Positions 53,704 through 61,231 of a stretch of DNA of 64,000 nucleotides are shown one piece after another. Both the position numbers and the translations under genes were made by a program. Origin of the DNA: Natronocalculus amylovorans. GTDB lineage: Archaea; Halobacteriota; Halobacteria; Halobacteriales; Haloferacaceae. The stretch is from assembly GCF_023638035.1 (NCBI RefSeq), contig NZ_JAKRVX010000010.1:19924-83923 (forward strand), read 5' to 3'. Position 1 is the stretch's first letter; every line of letters starts with the position of its first letter. The notes under the pieces were generated by a model that saw nothing but the letters and a program-made list of their open reading frames with translations, ran no database searches and had not been told where the DNA came from.

Positions 53704-54163
53704 ATGACTTATCGTGACCCCGACGAGGAACCTCTTTTCTCCGGCGATTCAAGTCTAGAATCCGATCCTTTCGAACCTTCGTTCGACTTCTCAACTGAAC
53801 GCCTCCTTGATCTTTCGGATATCAAGATTGATCGACTTGAACGAGCAGCGAAAATATTGGCAGAGTATGAGCGGGAAGTAGCAAATCGAAATCAAACCGC
53901 TGCCGATCGTGCAACAGCAGTAGCAGCGGAAGAAAACGCGAGATCCAAACGAGTCATGTTCGAGCGAATTAGTGAGCGGTATATTCCGTTTGCTGTGTTT
54001 CTCCTCTTTGGATTTATTCCTCTTGTCGTTGGCATGAATCAGATTCTACAATACACGGACATCCGATGTGGATCGGAAGTGGGGTGTTATCCCTTGGGTT
54101 GGGAATCGGGTTGGCGCTGTTGATAGCCCCTAACTGGAATCGTATTTCGACATGGTTAAAATA
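53704..54163 (+). pseudogene. small membrane protein gene, frameshifted before the second TM helix
   Basis: The frame from 53704 encodes an acidic N-terminus, a helix (about 38-80) and one membrane helix (FAVFLLFGFIPLVVGMNQIL), then ends with an implausible tail at 54121-54123. From about 54080, the other frame encodes a clear second membrane helix (LGLGIGLALLIAPNW) ending in STWLK and TAG at 54161-54163. The natural product was therefore a two-helix membrane protein; an indel, or programmed frameshift, near 54075 separates the parts. Confidence 0.55.
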
Positions 54164-54305
54164 GTGTTGACAGTTAATTAGACGTCTTAGTCGTCACATC
54201 GAATTAAAAGAAGATACGGGAGCGATCGATATGGCTACTCAATGAGTTCTTGGAGCTTGTGCCTTCGAGTAATATGGTTGACTAGGAGGGCAAAGAATTA
54301 GATAC

Positions 54306-55214
54306 GTGATTATCGAATTCCACATGGAACCTCCAATGTCGATTCTATGTATAAGCGATATCCAGTGGGAAATCCACGATCAAGACACTTTGGAAACGCT
54401 AAAAACTGAGATATCTGATGAACAGCCCTCACTGGTTCTATTTGCAGGGGACATTATCAACGACGGCATGAATAGCGAGGAACACACTACTGAGTTCCTC
54501 GAGTTACTGGAATATTTAGAGCAACTAGAAATCACTTCTTTCACGATCGAGGGGAACCACGATGAGTACTCGAACTATGAGGCAGTGATTGAGCGGACTG
54601 AGGAACTGAAGTACGCAAAAGAGATCTCCGGGGAAGTAGCTGAGTTCGATGGTCTTCAGATTCTTGGGATTCCATATTCTTACACTCATTATTTACGCAA
54701 GGCACGGCAGATCGGTGACGAGTTCTCTGAAAGCTACGATATCGTACTGGCCCACGCCGAGACATCTCGGAGAATCTGGCTTCTAGAACTTGACGCTCGG
54801 ATTATTGTCACAGGTCATTTTTCTAGGCAGCTGTGTAAAATTCAGGATCACATCTTTGTGTCGATGTCGACGTTCCCCAGTGATAGGGTAGTACTCAACC
54901 CAGACTTGACGGAAATATTGTATCGACGTCATTCAGACTCGTTCTTTGACAGTCAAGACAAGTATGAGGCTGAAGTACAGGTACGAGATGGAGAATTAGT
55001 TTGGGTGCGTGACGAGCACGAAGAGGATAGAGGACGCTTGAGAAAGTTGCGTGACTCTGATTACCCTGAAACGTTTGAGATGCTCATCTCGGCCAAAAAG
55101 AGTGTTAGAGATGTAGATGATGAAGAAGAGAGGAGGGTTATCGAATCGCTGCTGGACAAAGATGTTCCGAAGACGTACATCCAAGAGTACATCAACCGTT
55201 ATGATTTCCTATAG
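54306..55214 (+). CDS. calcineurin-like metallophosphoesterase
   Basis: A 302-residue protein; the family start is probably the ATG at 54336 (MSILCISDIQ). Motifs in order: SDIQW (usual D-x-H, here D-x-Q), AGDIIND (G-D), GNHDE, LAHAE, and VTGHF, where the usual G-H-x-H is reduced. These hold two metals and hydrolyse phosphoesters in nucleotides, nucleic acids or proteins. The altered first and last motifs suggest changed metal binding. The C-terminal 100 residues are acidic and helical, a separate domain. It is convergent with the membrane-protein gene at 55236. Confidence 0.75.
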   Translation: MIIEFHMEPPMSILCISDIQWEIHDQDTLETLKTEISDEQPSLVLFAGDIINDGMNSEEHTTEFLELLEYLEQLEITSFTIEGNHDEYSNYEAVIERTEELKYAKEISGEVAEFDGLQILGIPYSYTHYLRKARQIGDEFSESYDIVLAHAETSRRIWLLELDARIIVTGHFSRQLCKIQDHIFVSMSTFPSDRVVLNPDLTEILYRRHSDSFFDSQDKYEAEVQVRDGELVWVRDEHEEDRGRLRKLRDSDYPETFEMLISAKKSVRDVDDEEERRVIESLLDKDVPKTYIQEYINRYDFL

Positions 55215-55235
55215 CCGTTGATACCGGAGGAGGTT

Positions 55236-55769
55236 TTAGATCATGCCCGGAACAGGATGCAGAATCACTAACGTTAGTGATACAGCAGTCAATTTCAAGC
55301 ACTGATCTAGTTTCTCCAATTTCTCGTCGTTCCTAGTTTTGTTTCCTTTGAAGAACATTTCCGGATCATCAGCTTCCTCGTTGCCCGTGATCACTGTGAG
55401 ATAAGATTTCACGAGTTCCCGTCGAATCGGTTTCGGCGGATCGTCGATATACTGCAGATAGTCTTCTATATCGAGCCCAGGACTGTGGTAGTCCCGAACC
55501 CATAGAGCTCGGATGCCGTTGAACACTGAAATCAGTGCAACTGCCATCGCTGCATAATGCATCATGTTTTGGCTAGAGAAAATGCTGACTACGGAGACGA
55601 TGATCGCATCCACGGTCAGTACAGTACCGATTTTTGATTCAACTGAGGTTCTTCGGTCCGATTCCTCTTGATATCGGAGCCGTATCTCTTCGAGGGCCAG
55701 CTGAGAGAGATCTACATCAGCATCACTACTTCTGGCCTCTTTGCCGTTGCTGCCCTCGTTGTCTGTCAT
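55236..55769 (-). CDS. SLATT-like three-helix membrane protein
   Basis: A 177-residue protein. An acidic, helical N-terminus (LALEEIRLRYQEESDRRTSV) leads into two closely spaced membrane helices (about 46-66 and 70-92), and a third hydrophobic segment lies at the C-terminus. This layout resembles SLATT-type proteins, predicted pore-forming effectors of nucleotide-signalling defence systems. Assignment is by topology only. It follows two zinc-ribbon microprotein genes on the same strand with no gap. Confidence 0.5.
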   Translation of the reverse strand: MTDNEGSNGKEARSSDADVDLSQLALEEIRLRYQEESDRRTSVESKIGTVLTVDAIIVSVVSIFSSQNMMHYAAMAVALISVFNGIRALWVRDYHSPGLDIEDYLQYIDDPPKPIRRELVKSYLTVITGNEEADDPEMFFKGNKTRNDEKLEKLDQCLKLTAVSLTLVILHPVPGMI

Positions 55770-55880
55770 TCAAAATTCTCTGCCGCACTCGTCGCAGGTT
55801 CGTTTATTTATCTTTTTTCCCTCCGAGAAGGTGGCAGTGTGGATTAGTGTCTCATCTTTGCAGCCAGGACAAAGCGGCAT
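55770..55880 (-). CDS. zinc-ribbon microprotein 1
   Basis: A 36-residue protein with MPLCPGCKDE at the start and CDECGREF at the end: two C-x2-C knuckles, complete zinc ribbon. The stop is immediately followed by the start of the membrane-protein gene. Paralogue of the next gene upstream. Confidence 0.6.
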   Translation of the reverse strand: MPLCPGCKDETLIHTATFSEGKKINKRTCDECGREF

Positions 55881-55883
55881 TGT

Positions 55884-55976
55884 TTAGAACCTCTCTCCGC
55901 ACTCGTCGCAGACTTGTTCGGTTTTCTGAATCAGGTTCCGCATTGTGTCATCACGACAATCTGGACATAGAGGCAT
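55884..55976 (-). CDS. zinc-ribbon microprotein 2
   Basis: A 30-residue protein, MPLCPDCRDD at the start and CDECGERF at the end. It is nearly the same frame as microprotein 1 (MPLCP-x-C, then CDECG-x-x-F), three bases apart, which implies tandem duplication and real translation. Confidence 0.6.
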   Translation of the reverse strand: MPLCPDCRDDTMRNLIQKTEQVCDECGERF

Positions 55977-56070
55977 TTTTATGCCAAGTAGTAGCCAATT
56001 ACAATTTATAAAAGTTTGGCAGAGGCTGGTAGTTTCAACTTTAACAGAGCTGTCAATATATAATTGGAGA

Positions 56071-56430
56071 CTATTCCGTAAGGACAGCTCCATCATACAC
56101 GATCGGTTCAACGAAGACATTTTTATGTGCAAGCACAGGTTGTTTTGCACGTCCGTTCCTTTCGAACTTGATTATGTCTGCTTCGAACAAGATGTCGAGA
56201 TCTCTACTGACGATACTCACATCTCGATCGACACGCCGTGACAAGTCACGGACAGAGTCTACCTTTTGATCGCTTATTTCTTTAATCAACTCAACACGTT
56301 TTTTTGTAAGAACCCGTTCTGCAGTGTCTCGACGGAGAGTCAAAACATCAGAAAATCCAGATTCCGCCAGTTGACGGATATACTGGATTTCAGGGTCCAG
56401 TTGCTTGCTTGTCGCCATATTGACCACCAC
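56071..56430 (-). CDS. HVO_A0114-like winged-helix DNA-binding protein, candidate antitoxin
   Basis: A 119-residue protein. The segment KRVELIKEISDQKVDSVRDL, then SRRVDRDVSIVSRDLDILFE and ADIIKFERNGRAKQPVL, is the winged helix of a haloarchaeal family that I recall as HVO_A0114-like, which often pairs with TumE-family toxins. The true start may be the ATG five codons later. It is divergent from the TumE/DUF7718-like gene at 56630, with a palindrome between them. Confidence 0.7.
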   Translation of the reverse strand: MVVNMATSKQLDPEIQYIRQLAESGFSDVLTLRRDTAERVLTKKRVELIKEISDQKVDSVRDLSRRVDRDVSIVSRDLDILFEADIIKFERNGRAKQPVLAHKNVFVEPIVYDGAVLTE

Positions 56431-56537
56431 ACAATTTATTTCAACCGTGGTTATACTGCTGTCAGTGTACCAGGAGTCACCTGTTATCTAGAGGATGGCT
56501 TGTACATTTCCGAACTGCCATCATGTTGCTCCATGAC

Positions 56538-56562
56538 TATGTTGACATTGTAGGTCAACATA
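56538..56562. promoter_or_regulatory. palindromic operator overlapping a TATA element
   Basis: TATGTTGAC, seven bases, GTCAACATA: perfect 9-bp arms. The right arm runs into ATATATATA (about 56560-56567), a probable TATA box for the gene at 56630. It lies in the divergent region between the two module genes, so it is a likely autoregulatory site. Confidence 0.65.
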
Positions 56563-56629
56563 TATATACTCTCGGTTCTAACACAAAATTGAACAAAACG
56601 CCGGGTGTGCGGTGGACAAAAGTTCAAAT

Positions 56630-56932
56630 ATGACCGATAAATATACAGATGATTTGGGAATATATGGTGACCACCGCTACTTTCTCCATGTACGGGCGAA
56701 CCCCAGCTTCAACCAACCATCTGATTTTGCAGTTGTGGTGTATTACAACGACTCGAACAGTAAAGAACGAGTACAGATTGTTCGTGTTGACCAGGCTCAT
56801 GGGTATACGCATATTGATCAACTTTACAGACGAGAAAATCAGAAGCCTGCTGTGGACTGGGACATCTGGGAGGCAGTGCAACAGTTCAAATCAAACTGGA
56901 GACAATACGCAGAAAGCTTCCACAATAAGTAA
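56630..56932 (+). CDS. TumE/DUF7718-like protein, candidate toxin
   Basis: A 100-residue protein from ATG 56630 (a GTG 18 bases earlier is possible). The central block QIVRVDQAHGYTHIDQLYRR and the C-terminal DIWEAVQQFKSNWRQYAESF are typical of a haloarchaeal TumE/DUF7718-type family. Such proteins are encoded beside HVO_A0114-like regulators and are predicted toxins. Here the partner is divergent rather than in tandem, which weakens the toxin-antitoxin reading. Confidence 0.65.
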   Translation: MTDKYTDDLGIYGDHRYFLHVRANPSFNQPSDFAVVVYYNDSNSKERVQIVRVDQAHGYTHIDQLYRRENQKPAVDWDIWEAVQQFKSNWRQYAESFHNK

Positions 56933-57045
56933 CCACGGCAACTCAGCCCGGTCAAACATATTCAAAAGAAATTATGACTCACGTATCTCACTTCGCACTT
57001 GTATTTGCTGTGCCACTGACTTCCACATTTGACTCCTCATTCTTG

Positions 57046-57246
57046 TCTGATCGAGATTGAGTAACTGCCCCTATACTTGTGATACCAAGACTGACAAGCA
57101 AACCCCGAACAAGCGATCGGCTCCGCGTACTCAATAAATACGGTCTCGTTGAAAATTGGAGCCGCGGTCTTTACCGCCTCACCGACAAGGGCCACGCCTA
57201 CTTGAATGAGGAGTTCGACGCGTCCGAGCTTGAGCCGATTGAGTAG
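57046..57246 (+). pseudogene. C-terminal fragment of a PhiH1-repressor-type gene
   Basis: The frame ending TAG at 57244-57246 encodes SDRLRVLNKYGLVENWSRGL, then YRLTDKGHAYLNEEFDASEL and EPIE, matching the C-terminal halves of the 47.2 and 47.5 kb genes. The N-terminal half and a start are absent. Confidence 0.7.
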
Positions 57247-57353
57247 ATCTCTTTTCACGCACTCAGTTCGACGTCCGGATGGAGTATAAAAGGAGCCGCG
57301 ATTTCCGAGAGAATGACACCACCATTTAACAGGTATGTCATTCCACTTGAATT

Positions 57354-58340
57354 ATGGTCTCATTGAAAGAATACAGTTCGATCGACCAACTAGACGACAA
57401 ACGCCGATCAGCACTTTCGTCGCTGCTGTACAGTGATGAAATATTTATTTACGCAATCGACGTGTACGACGCAGTCTTTCTGACCGACGCACGAGCGTCG
57501 AAGCTAGTTCTCACAAATCAGCGAGTGATTGAATTCAAAAAAGGATTCATCAAAGAGAGCTCGAAAGACTTCCGACTAGAGGATATCGCCAGCATCGAAT
57601 ACGACAAAGGGTATGTCATGCGGAAAGTCACACTCGAGGGACAAGGCATCTCCAAGGACTTTCAAACACTGGAAAACTACGGTCGAACGTTTGTCACTGC
57701 AGTTCGCGAACAGATTTCTCGGAACGAACAAGGCCTCGATCCGATCGACGCCCCTGTTGATGATGATTCTGTGAGTGAAGAGGTGAAATTACCCAGCAAG
57801 TATGGCTCGATCTGGATCCACCTTGTGATAATTGTACTGACGTTCTGGACATTTGGAATCGTGAACGTTGCTTACGCAGGCTACAGCTACTACAAATTCA
57901 AGAATACGACAAGTTCCGACAAAGTGGAGTCGAACACAGTCGAATCAGAGAACCCAATTGAAGCAAAACCCATTGAAGAGCTGAAAGCAAGAGAAGAGTG
58001 GGCATTCGATCGAGTTGACGAGCAACCATATAACCATTATACCGATGCAGTAGAGGATATCAAATCTCTCAAACGGCGTGAAGCACACAAAGAAGTCGAA
58101 GAATTGCTTTTGTGGTGTGTAGATTATGCAGAGGCCGAATGCGAGGCGAAGCCAGAGTTTGGTCTTCCACGCTCATATTACAGAGATCTAGCGATTGTGT
58201 ATCGCAAAGACGACCGGTACGATGATGAAGTCGCAATCTTAGAACGGTATATTTCTAAATGCGAAGAAATAGACATGGAGCCACATGCACAACTCACCGA
58301 TCGACTTTCCCGAGCTCGCGAACTAGTTGCGGAAGAGTAA
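57354..58340 (+). CDS. PH-domain-like membrane protein
   Basis: A 328-residue protein. Residues 25-125 (LVLTNQRVIEFKKGFIKESS, then FRLEDIASIEYDKGYVMRKV) are a bacterial-type PH domain, typical in having LTNQR followed by a basic loop. A hydrophobic stretch at about 150-178 can form one or two membrane helices, followed by YSYYKFK. The C-terminal 120 residues are helical and acidic, TPR-like by eye. Such proteins attach to the membrane; function unknown. The gene is CGATCG-rich and probably part of the backbone. Confidence 0.65.
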   Translation: MVSLKEYSSIDQLDDKRRSALSSLLYSDEIFIYAIDVYDAVFLTDARASKLVLTNQRVIEFKKGFIKESSKDFRLEDIASIEYDKGYVMRKVTLEGQGISKDFQTLENYGRTFVTAVREQISRNEQGLDPIDAPVDDDSVSEEVKLPSKYGSIWIHLVIIVLTFWTFGIVNVAYAGYSYYKFKNTTSSDKVESNTVESENPIEAKPIEELKAREEWAFDRVDEQPYNHYTDAVEDIKSLKRREAHKEVEELLLWCVDYAEAECEAKPEFGLPRSYYRDLAIVYRKDDRYDDEVAILERYISKCEEIDMEPHAQLTDRLSRARELVAEE

Positions 58341-58403
58341 GCGATCGGTGAGCGCCCAGTTGATGGGGAAAAAACTAGTAGGATACGGGTTTACAGTGAT
58401 AGT

Positions 58404-58625
58404 ATGGCAACCACAGAGTCGGCACGAGACAATCAACAGCCGCCACGAGTAACGCTTCGGCACGTCGACATACCGGACAACCGCGAATACCGAACGGTCG
58501 AAGACAAACGGTTGGATGATGCAATGCTCGAAACCATTGATGCCGCACGGGACTGCGGGAACGACCACGTAGCCCAGCTCCTCGAATACGAACTCGGCTC
58601 GCATTATATCAGCAACCACGCCTAA
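58404..58625 (+). CDS. small hypothetical protein
   Basis: The protein has 73 residues, is acidic and helical in the second half, and has no recognised family. It is a stand-alone gene 63 bases after the PH-domain gene. Confidence 0.5.
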   Translation: MATTESARDNQQPPRVTLRHVDIPDNREYRTVEDKRLDDAMLETIDAARDCGNDHVAQLLEYELGSHYISNHA

Positions 58626-58690
58626 CTCTCGGTTAGCCGTTCATATCAGCAACCCGCTAGTTTTTGGTAATGGAATGTCATGTACTTGGC

Positions 58691-59065
58691 ATGACCGCAC
58701 CGACTAAGCACCTTCGCGATCAAATCCGAGAAATGCTCCTTGATCATAGAGGGTCAGACAATCCAATTAGTTCCAGAGAAATCAGCGACGAACTGGGGAT
58801 CGATGAGGTAGAATCATTCCCAGTTACTCGAGGGCTGATTAAAGAAATCCTGAAAGAAGACAAGATCCCCGTCGCCGGCTATTCACAAGGATATTTTGTA
58901 ATTGAGACAGAAGAAGAACTCGAAGATTATTTGGATAATCTGGATAGCCGTGCTATGAACACTATCCAGCGGAAGTATTTGATTAAAAACGCTGCTTCCG
59001 ACCACGGATTCATTACTCACGACAGCGACGACACTGAGAATATGGGCATTTCGGACTTTCTTTAG
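58691..59065 (+). CDS. winged-helix-like small protein
   Basis: The protein has 124 residues from ATG 58691 (an earlier ATG at 58670 is possible). The pattern NPISSREISDELGI, then VTRGLIKEILKEDKIPVAGY, then QGYFVIETEEELEDYLDNL is that of small phage or plasmid winged-helix proteins where the wing ends G-Y-F-x-x. A regulator or replication adaptor is possible. Confidence 0.6.
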   Translation: MTAPTKHLRDQIREMLLDHRGSDNPISSREISDELGIDEVESFPVTRGLIKEILKEDKIPVAGYSQGYFVIETEEELEDYLDNLDSRAMNTIQRKYLIKNAASDHGFITHDSDDTENMGISDFL

Positions 59066-59151
59066 GCGTAACTATCTGAGAGGGTGTACGGGATCCAGTC
59101 ATCCAGTCGGTTTGATGCCTGAAATGGGGTGTGGCTGCGATCGAATGGTGG

Positions 59152-59230
59152 GATACGTAGTGGATTGTCGGATTCATCCCACGACTGAAGTCGTGGGCTT
59201 TCTCCTCGATGTTCTGTAACATGACTGATC
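59152..59230 (-). mobile_element. solo right end of an IS200/IS605 (TnpB) element, PATE-like
   Basis: The hairpin CCCACGACT-GA-AGTCGTGGG (59178-59197), preceded on the minus strand by GAGGAGAAAG, matches the conserved right-end and omega-RNA hairpin of haloarchaeal TnpB-type elements as I know them. No tnpA or tnpB gene is nearby, so this is a solo end or a short palindrome-associated derivative. Confidence 0.65.
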
Positions 59231-59325
59231 GGACATCACAGACAGTATCTCGACGAATAACTAATCTTGAAGAGCACGGGTTATTATCATCATTAGATTC
59301 CTCGGGGGTAGAACTATAATAGTTT

Positions 59326-59401
59326 GAATTATAATAGTCTAAACTCTAAAGAAACAGCGAGAGTTCTACGGGTCACCTGACCCTTGGTTATTTACTTTTA
59401 T
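59326..59401 (+). repeat. 76-base direct repeat, copy 2
   Basis: Matches 51945-52020 at 69 of 76 positions by eye. Here no regulator gene follows; the stretch to 59755 holds nothing that I can support as a gene. It may mark the edge of a duplicated or deleted segment. Confidence 0.75.
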
Positions 59402-59755
59402 TTGTGACTGTCCGGTTCTGAGGAACCTTCACCTTCAGTAATGTCATATTTCTATCATACAATATGATATAGCGTGAACAGACAGACTGCAGTACATACG
59501 GATAGAAGCACTCCGGTAACTACTATAGACTGATTTATTAGCTCTATTGATACCCCTGTAACTAAGAGCACGATCCCGACGTATAGTGTCGCAAATGTAT
59601 ATCGAATCGGTTCTTAAATATGTATATTTAATTACTTCGTTGAAAATGGCCTTCTTCATCTCTCGAAGAAGATGTCTGTTGGTTGATCAGCGACTCGGCT
59701 GACCTGAGTTAACGCCTATACCAACCGTCCAGCGCGTACTATTCATTATAGAGGG
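59402..59755. other. intergenic stretch with no recognised gene
   Basis: About 350 AT-rich bases between the second 76-base repeat and the McrC-like gene. No supported gene, repeat or RNA. Confidence 0.35.
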
Positions 59756-61231
59756 TCAAAATGGTCGCTGGAAATTGTCACCAAATTCGAGAATATCAAC
59801 TGATGGATAGCCGACTGCAGAGTGTGGAACCTGATCTAAGCACAGAAATCCATGTATATTCCGTGTGTCGAAATGGTCTGGGCTGTTAGTAAAGTACGAA
59901 TTCTCAGACTCGTTCTCACTGCGTGTTTTCCGTGCGTATATCATGTATTTCAAGAGTTCCTCAAGGCCATCGGCAGCAGTTGGCGGTCTTCGGGTGTATT
60001 TTACTTCACCGATCGCAATTCGTTCGATCGCTTTGGTTTCGGTATTCCGCCGAAGTAACGCGAAATCTGGTCGAAGTTCGCTTGGATTAGATGGGCGGCT
60101 GTGACCGAATATCGCGCTTGTAGATTCCATTTGATGAGTCAAAAGGTAATCCAATCGCCGAAGATACCGGTCACCATTCCCGGTGTCCGCCAACTCTTCG
60201 CGGTCAAAAATCGGTGGTTTGAATGTTAGTAGGTCTCCTCCTGTCCAGTTGTGATAGAGTTCATACTGCGTCTCTGACTCACGCCAGGCAGCAACGAGAT
60301 CAGTTGGCCCGGTGATCAACTGAAGGCGGGGGTTGTCATATGCTTCTAAAAGTTTGAATACCCAATAAAGTTCAAAGATAGTTGGTACCTCATCGTAGTC
60401 CTCGCGTTCCGGGTCTGGATAGAACAGCTGGCGTCCAAGCAGCGCCTGTGCTTCCTTAGGATCGATATCGTAACGTTTGAGCTGACGGTACCAAGCGAGC
60501 AGGTTGGCCGCCTCTCGATAGAGAGGGCTCCGTGCTTCACTAACTGTTCGTACCATCCGATCGCTGACCTGGACCTCGACGTTCTCGAGTTCGCTCAGAT
60601 GAACATCAGTGAGTCCCGCATCGAGGTTACTCCGGAGGCCTGTCTCACCTTGCCAAGGATCAAACCATTTAGCTTCGCTTTCATTTTCAATGAGGTCCAA
60701 GGCTCGGGAGTGAGAGTCACGAATAGTTGTCAAAAGCTCCCAGAGGACGAGGTTCTTCGGCATTTTTATCGTCTCCTCGGTAAGTTGGCAGGCAAATGTG
60801 AGTTCGTCCGAATTACCTGTGCGGTACCGGGTTTTGATTGTCTCCTGCCAGTCAATTCGCCCTCGCAATTCGCCCTCGAACACCCGCGTTTCCCGTTCAG
60901 TGGTGGTGTGAAGCCGGCGTAGGCGTCGCTGCAGTAGCGACATAAAATCCATCACGCCGATATCCATCGTCACTGGTACGTCGACATTCAAGTTCGGGGG
61001 TCGTCGTTCAGCCTCTGATGATAGCTTCCGGCCCGAAAGGAGGAAGTGAATATCCAACAACTCGTCTAAGCTCTCGATGTTGAGTGTGGGGTCTATATCC
61101 TCCAGGATGGGGTCTAACTGTATCCCACGGCCGAGATATACACTAAAGGATGAGGCAACCTCTCTGACGAGCGTGTCAGCTGGTGTCCGGGCATCGTTCA
61201 GCTCGGATTTTCTGGGATCAGTCGCCATGTT
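59756..61231 (-). CDS. mcrC: McrC-like nuclease subunit of a McrBC-type restriction system
   Basis: A 491-residue protein from ATG 61231, which overlaps the upstream stop by 14 bases. The body (FMSLLQRRLRRLHTTTERET, then GELRGRIDWQETIKTRY) fits the DUF2357/McrC architecture. The C-terminal PD-(D/E)XK site reads LRPDFALLRR, then IAIGEVKYTRR (D389, E409, K411). McrC is recruited by the McrB GTPase ring and cuts DNA. Encoded directly after the McrB-like gene, as expected. Confidence 0.85.
   Translation of the reverse strand, partial: NMATDPRKSELNDARTPADTLVREVASSFSVYLGRGIQLDPILEDIDPTLNIESLDELLDIHFLLSGRKLSSEAERRPPNLNVDVPVTMDIGVMDFMSLLQRRLRRLHTTTERETRVFEGELRGRIDWQETIKTRYRTGNSDELTFACQLTEETIKMPKNLVLWELLTTIRDSHSRALDLIENESEAKWFDPWQGETGLRSNLDAGLTDVHLSELENVEVQVSDRMVRTVSEARSPLYREAANLLAWYRQLKRYDIDPKEAQALLGRQLFYPDPEREDYDEVPTIFELYWVFKLLEAYDNPRLQLITGPTDLVAAWRESETQYELYHNWTGGDLLTFKPPIFDREELADTGNGDRYLRRLDYLLTHQMESTSAIFGHSRPSNPSELRPDFALLRRNTETKAIERIAIGEVKYTRRPPTAADGLEELLKYMIYARKTRSENESENSYFTNSPDHFDTRNIHGFLCLDQVPHSAVGYPSVDILEFGDNFQRPF

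Noticed and set aside
57247..57262. CTCTTTTCACG, resembling the ORB core
   Set aside because: A partial match without the AC-run or the GAG end and with no partner copy; most likely chance.
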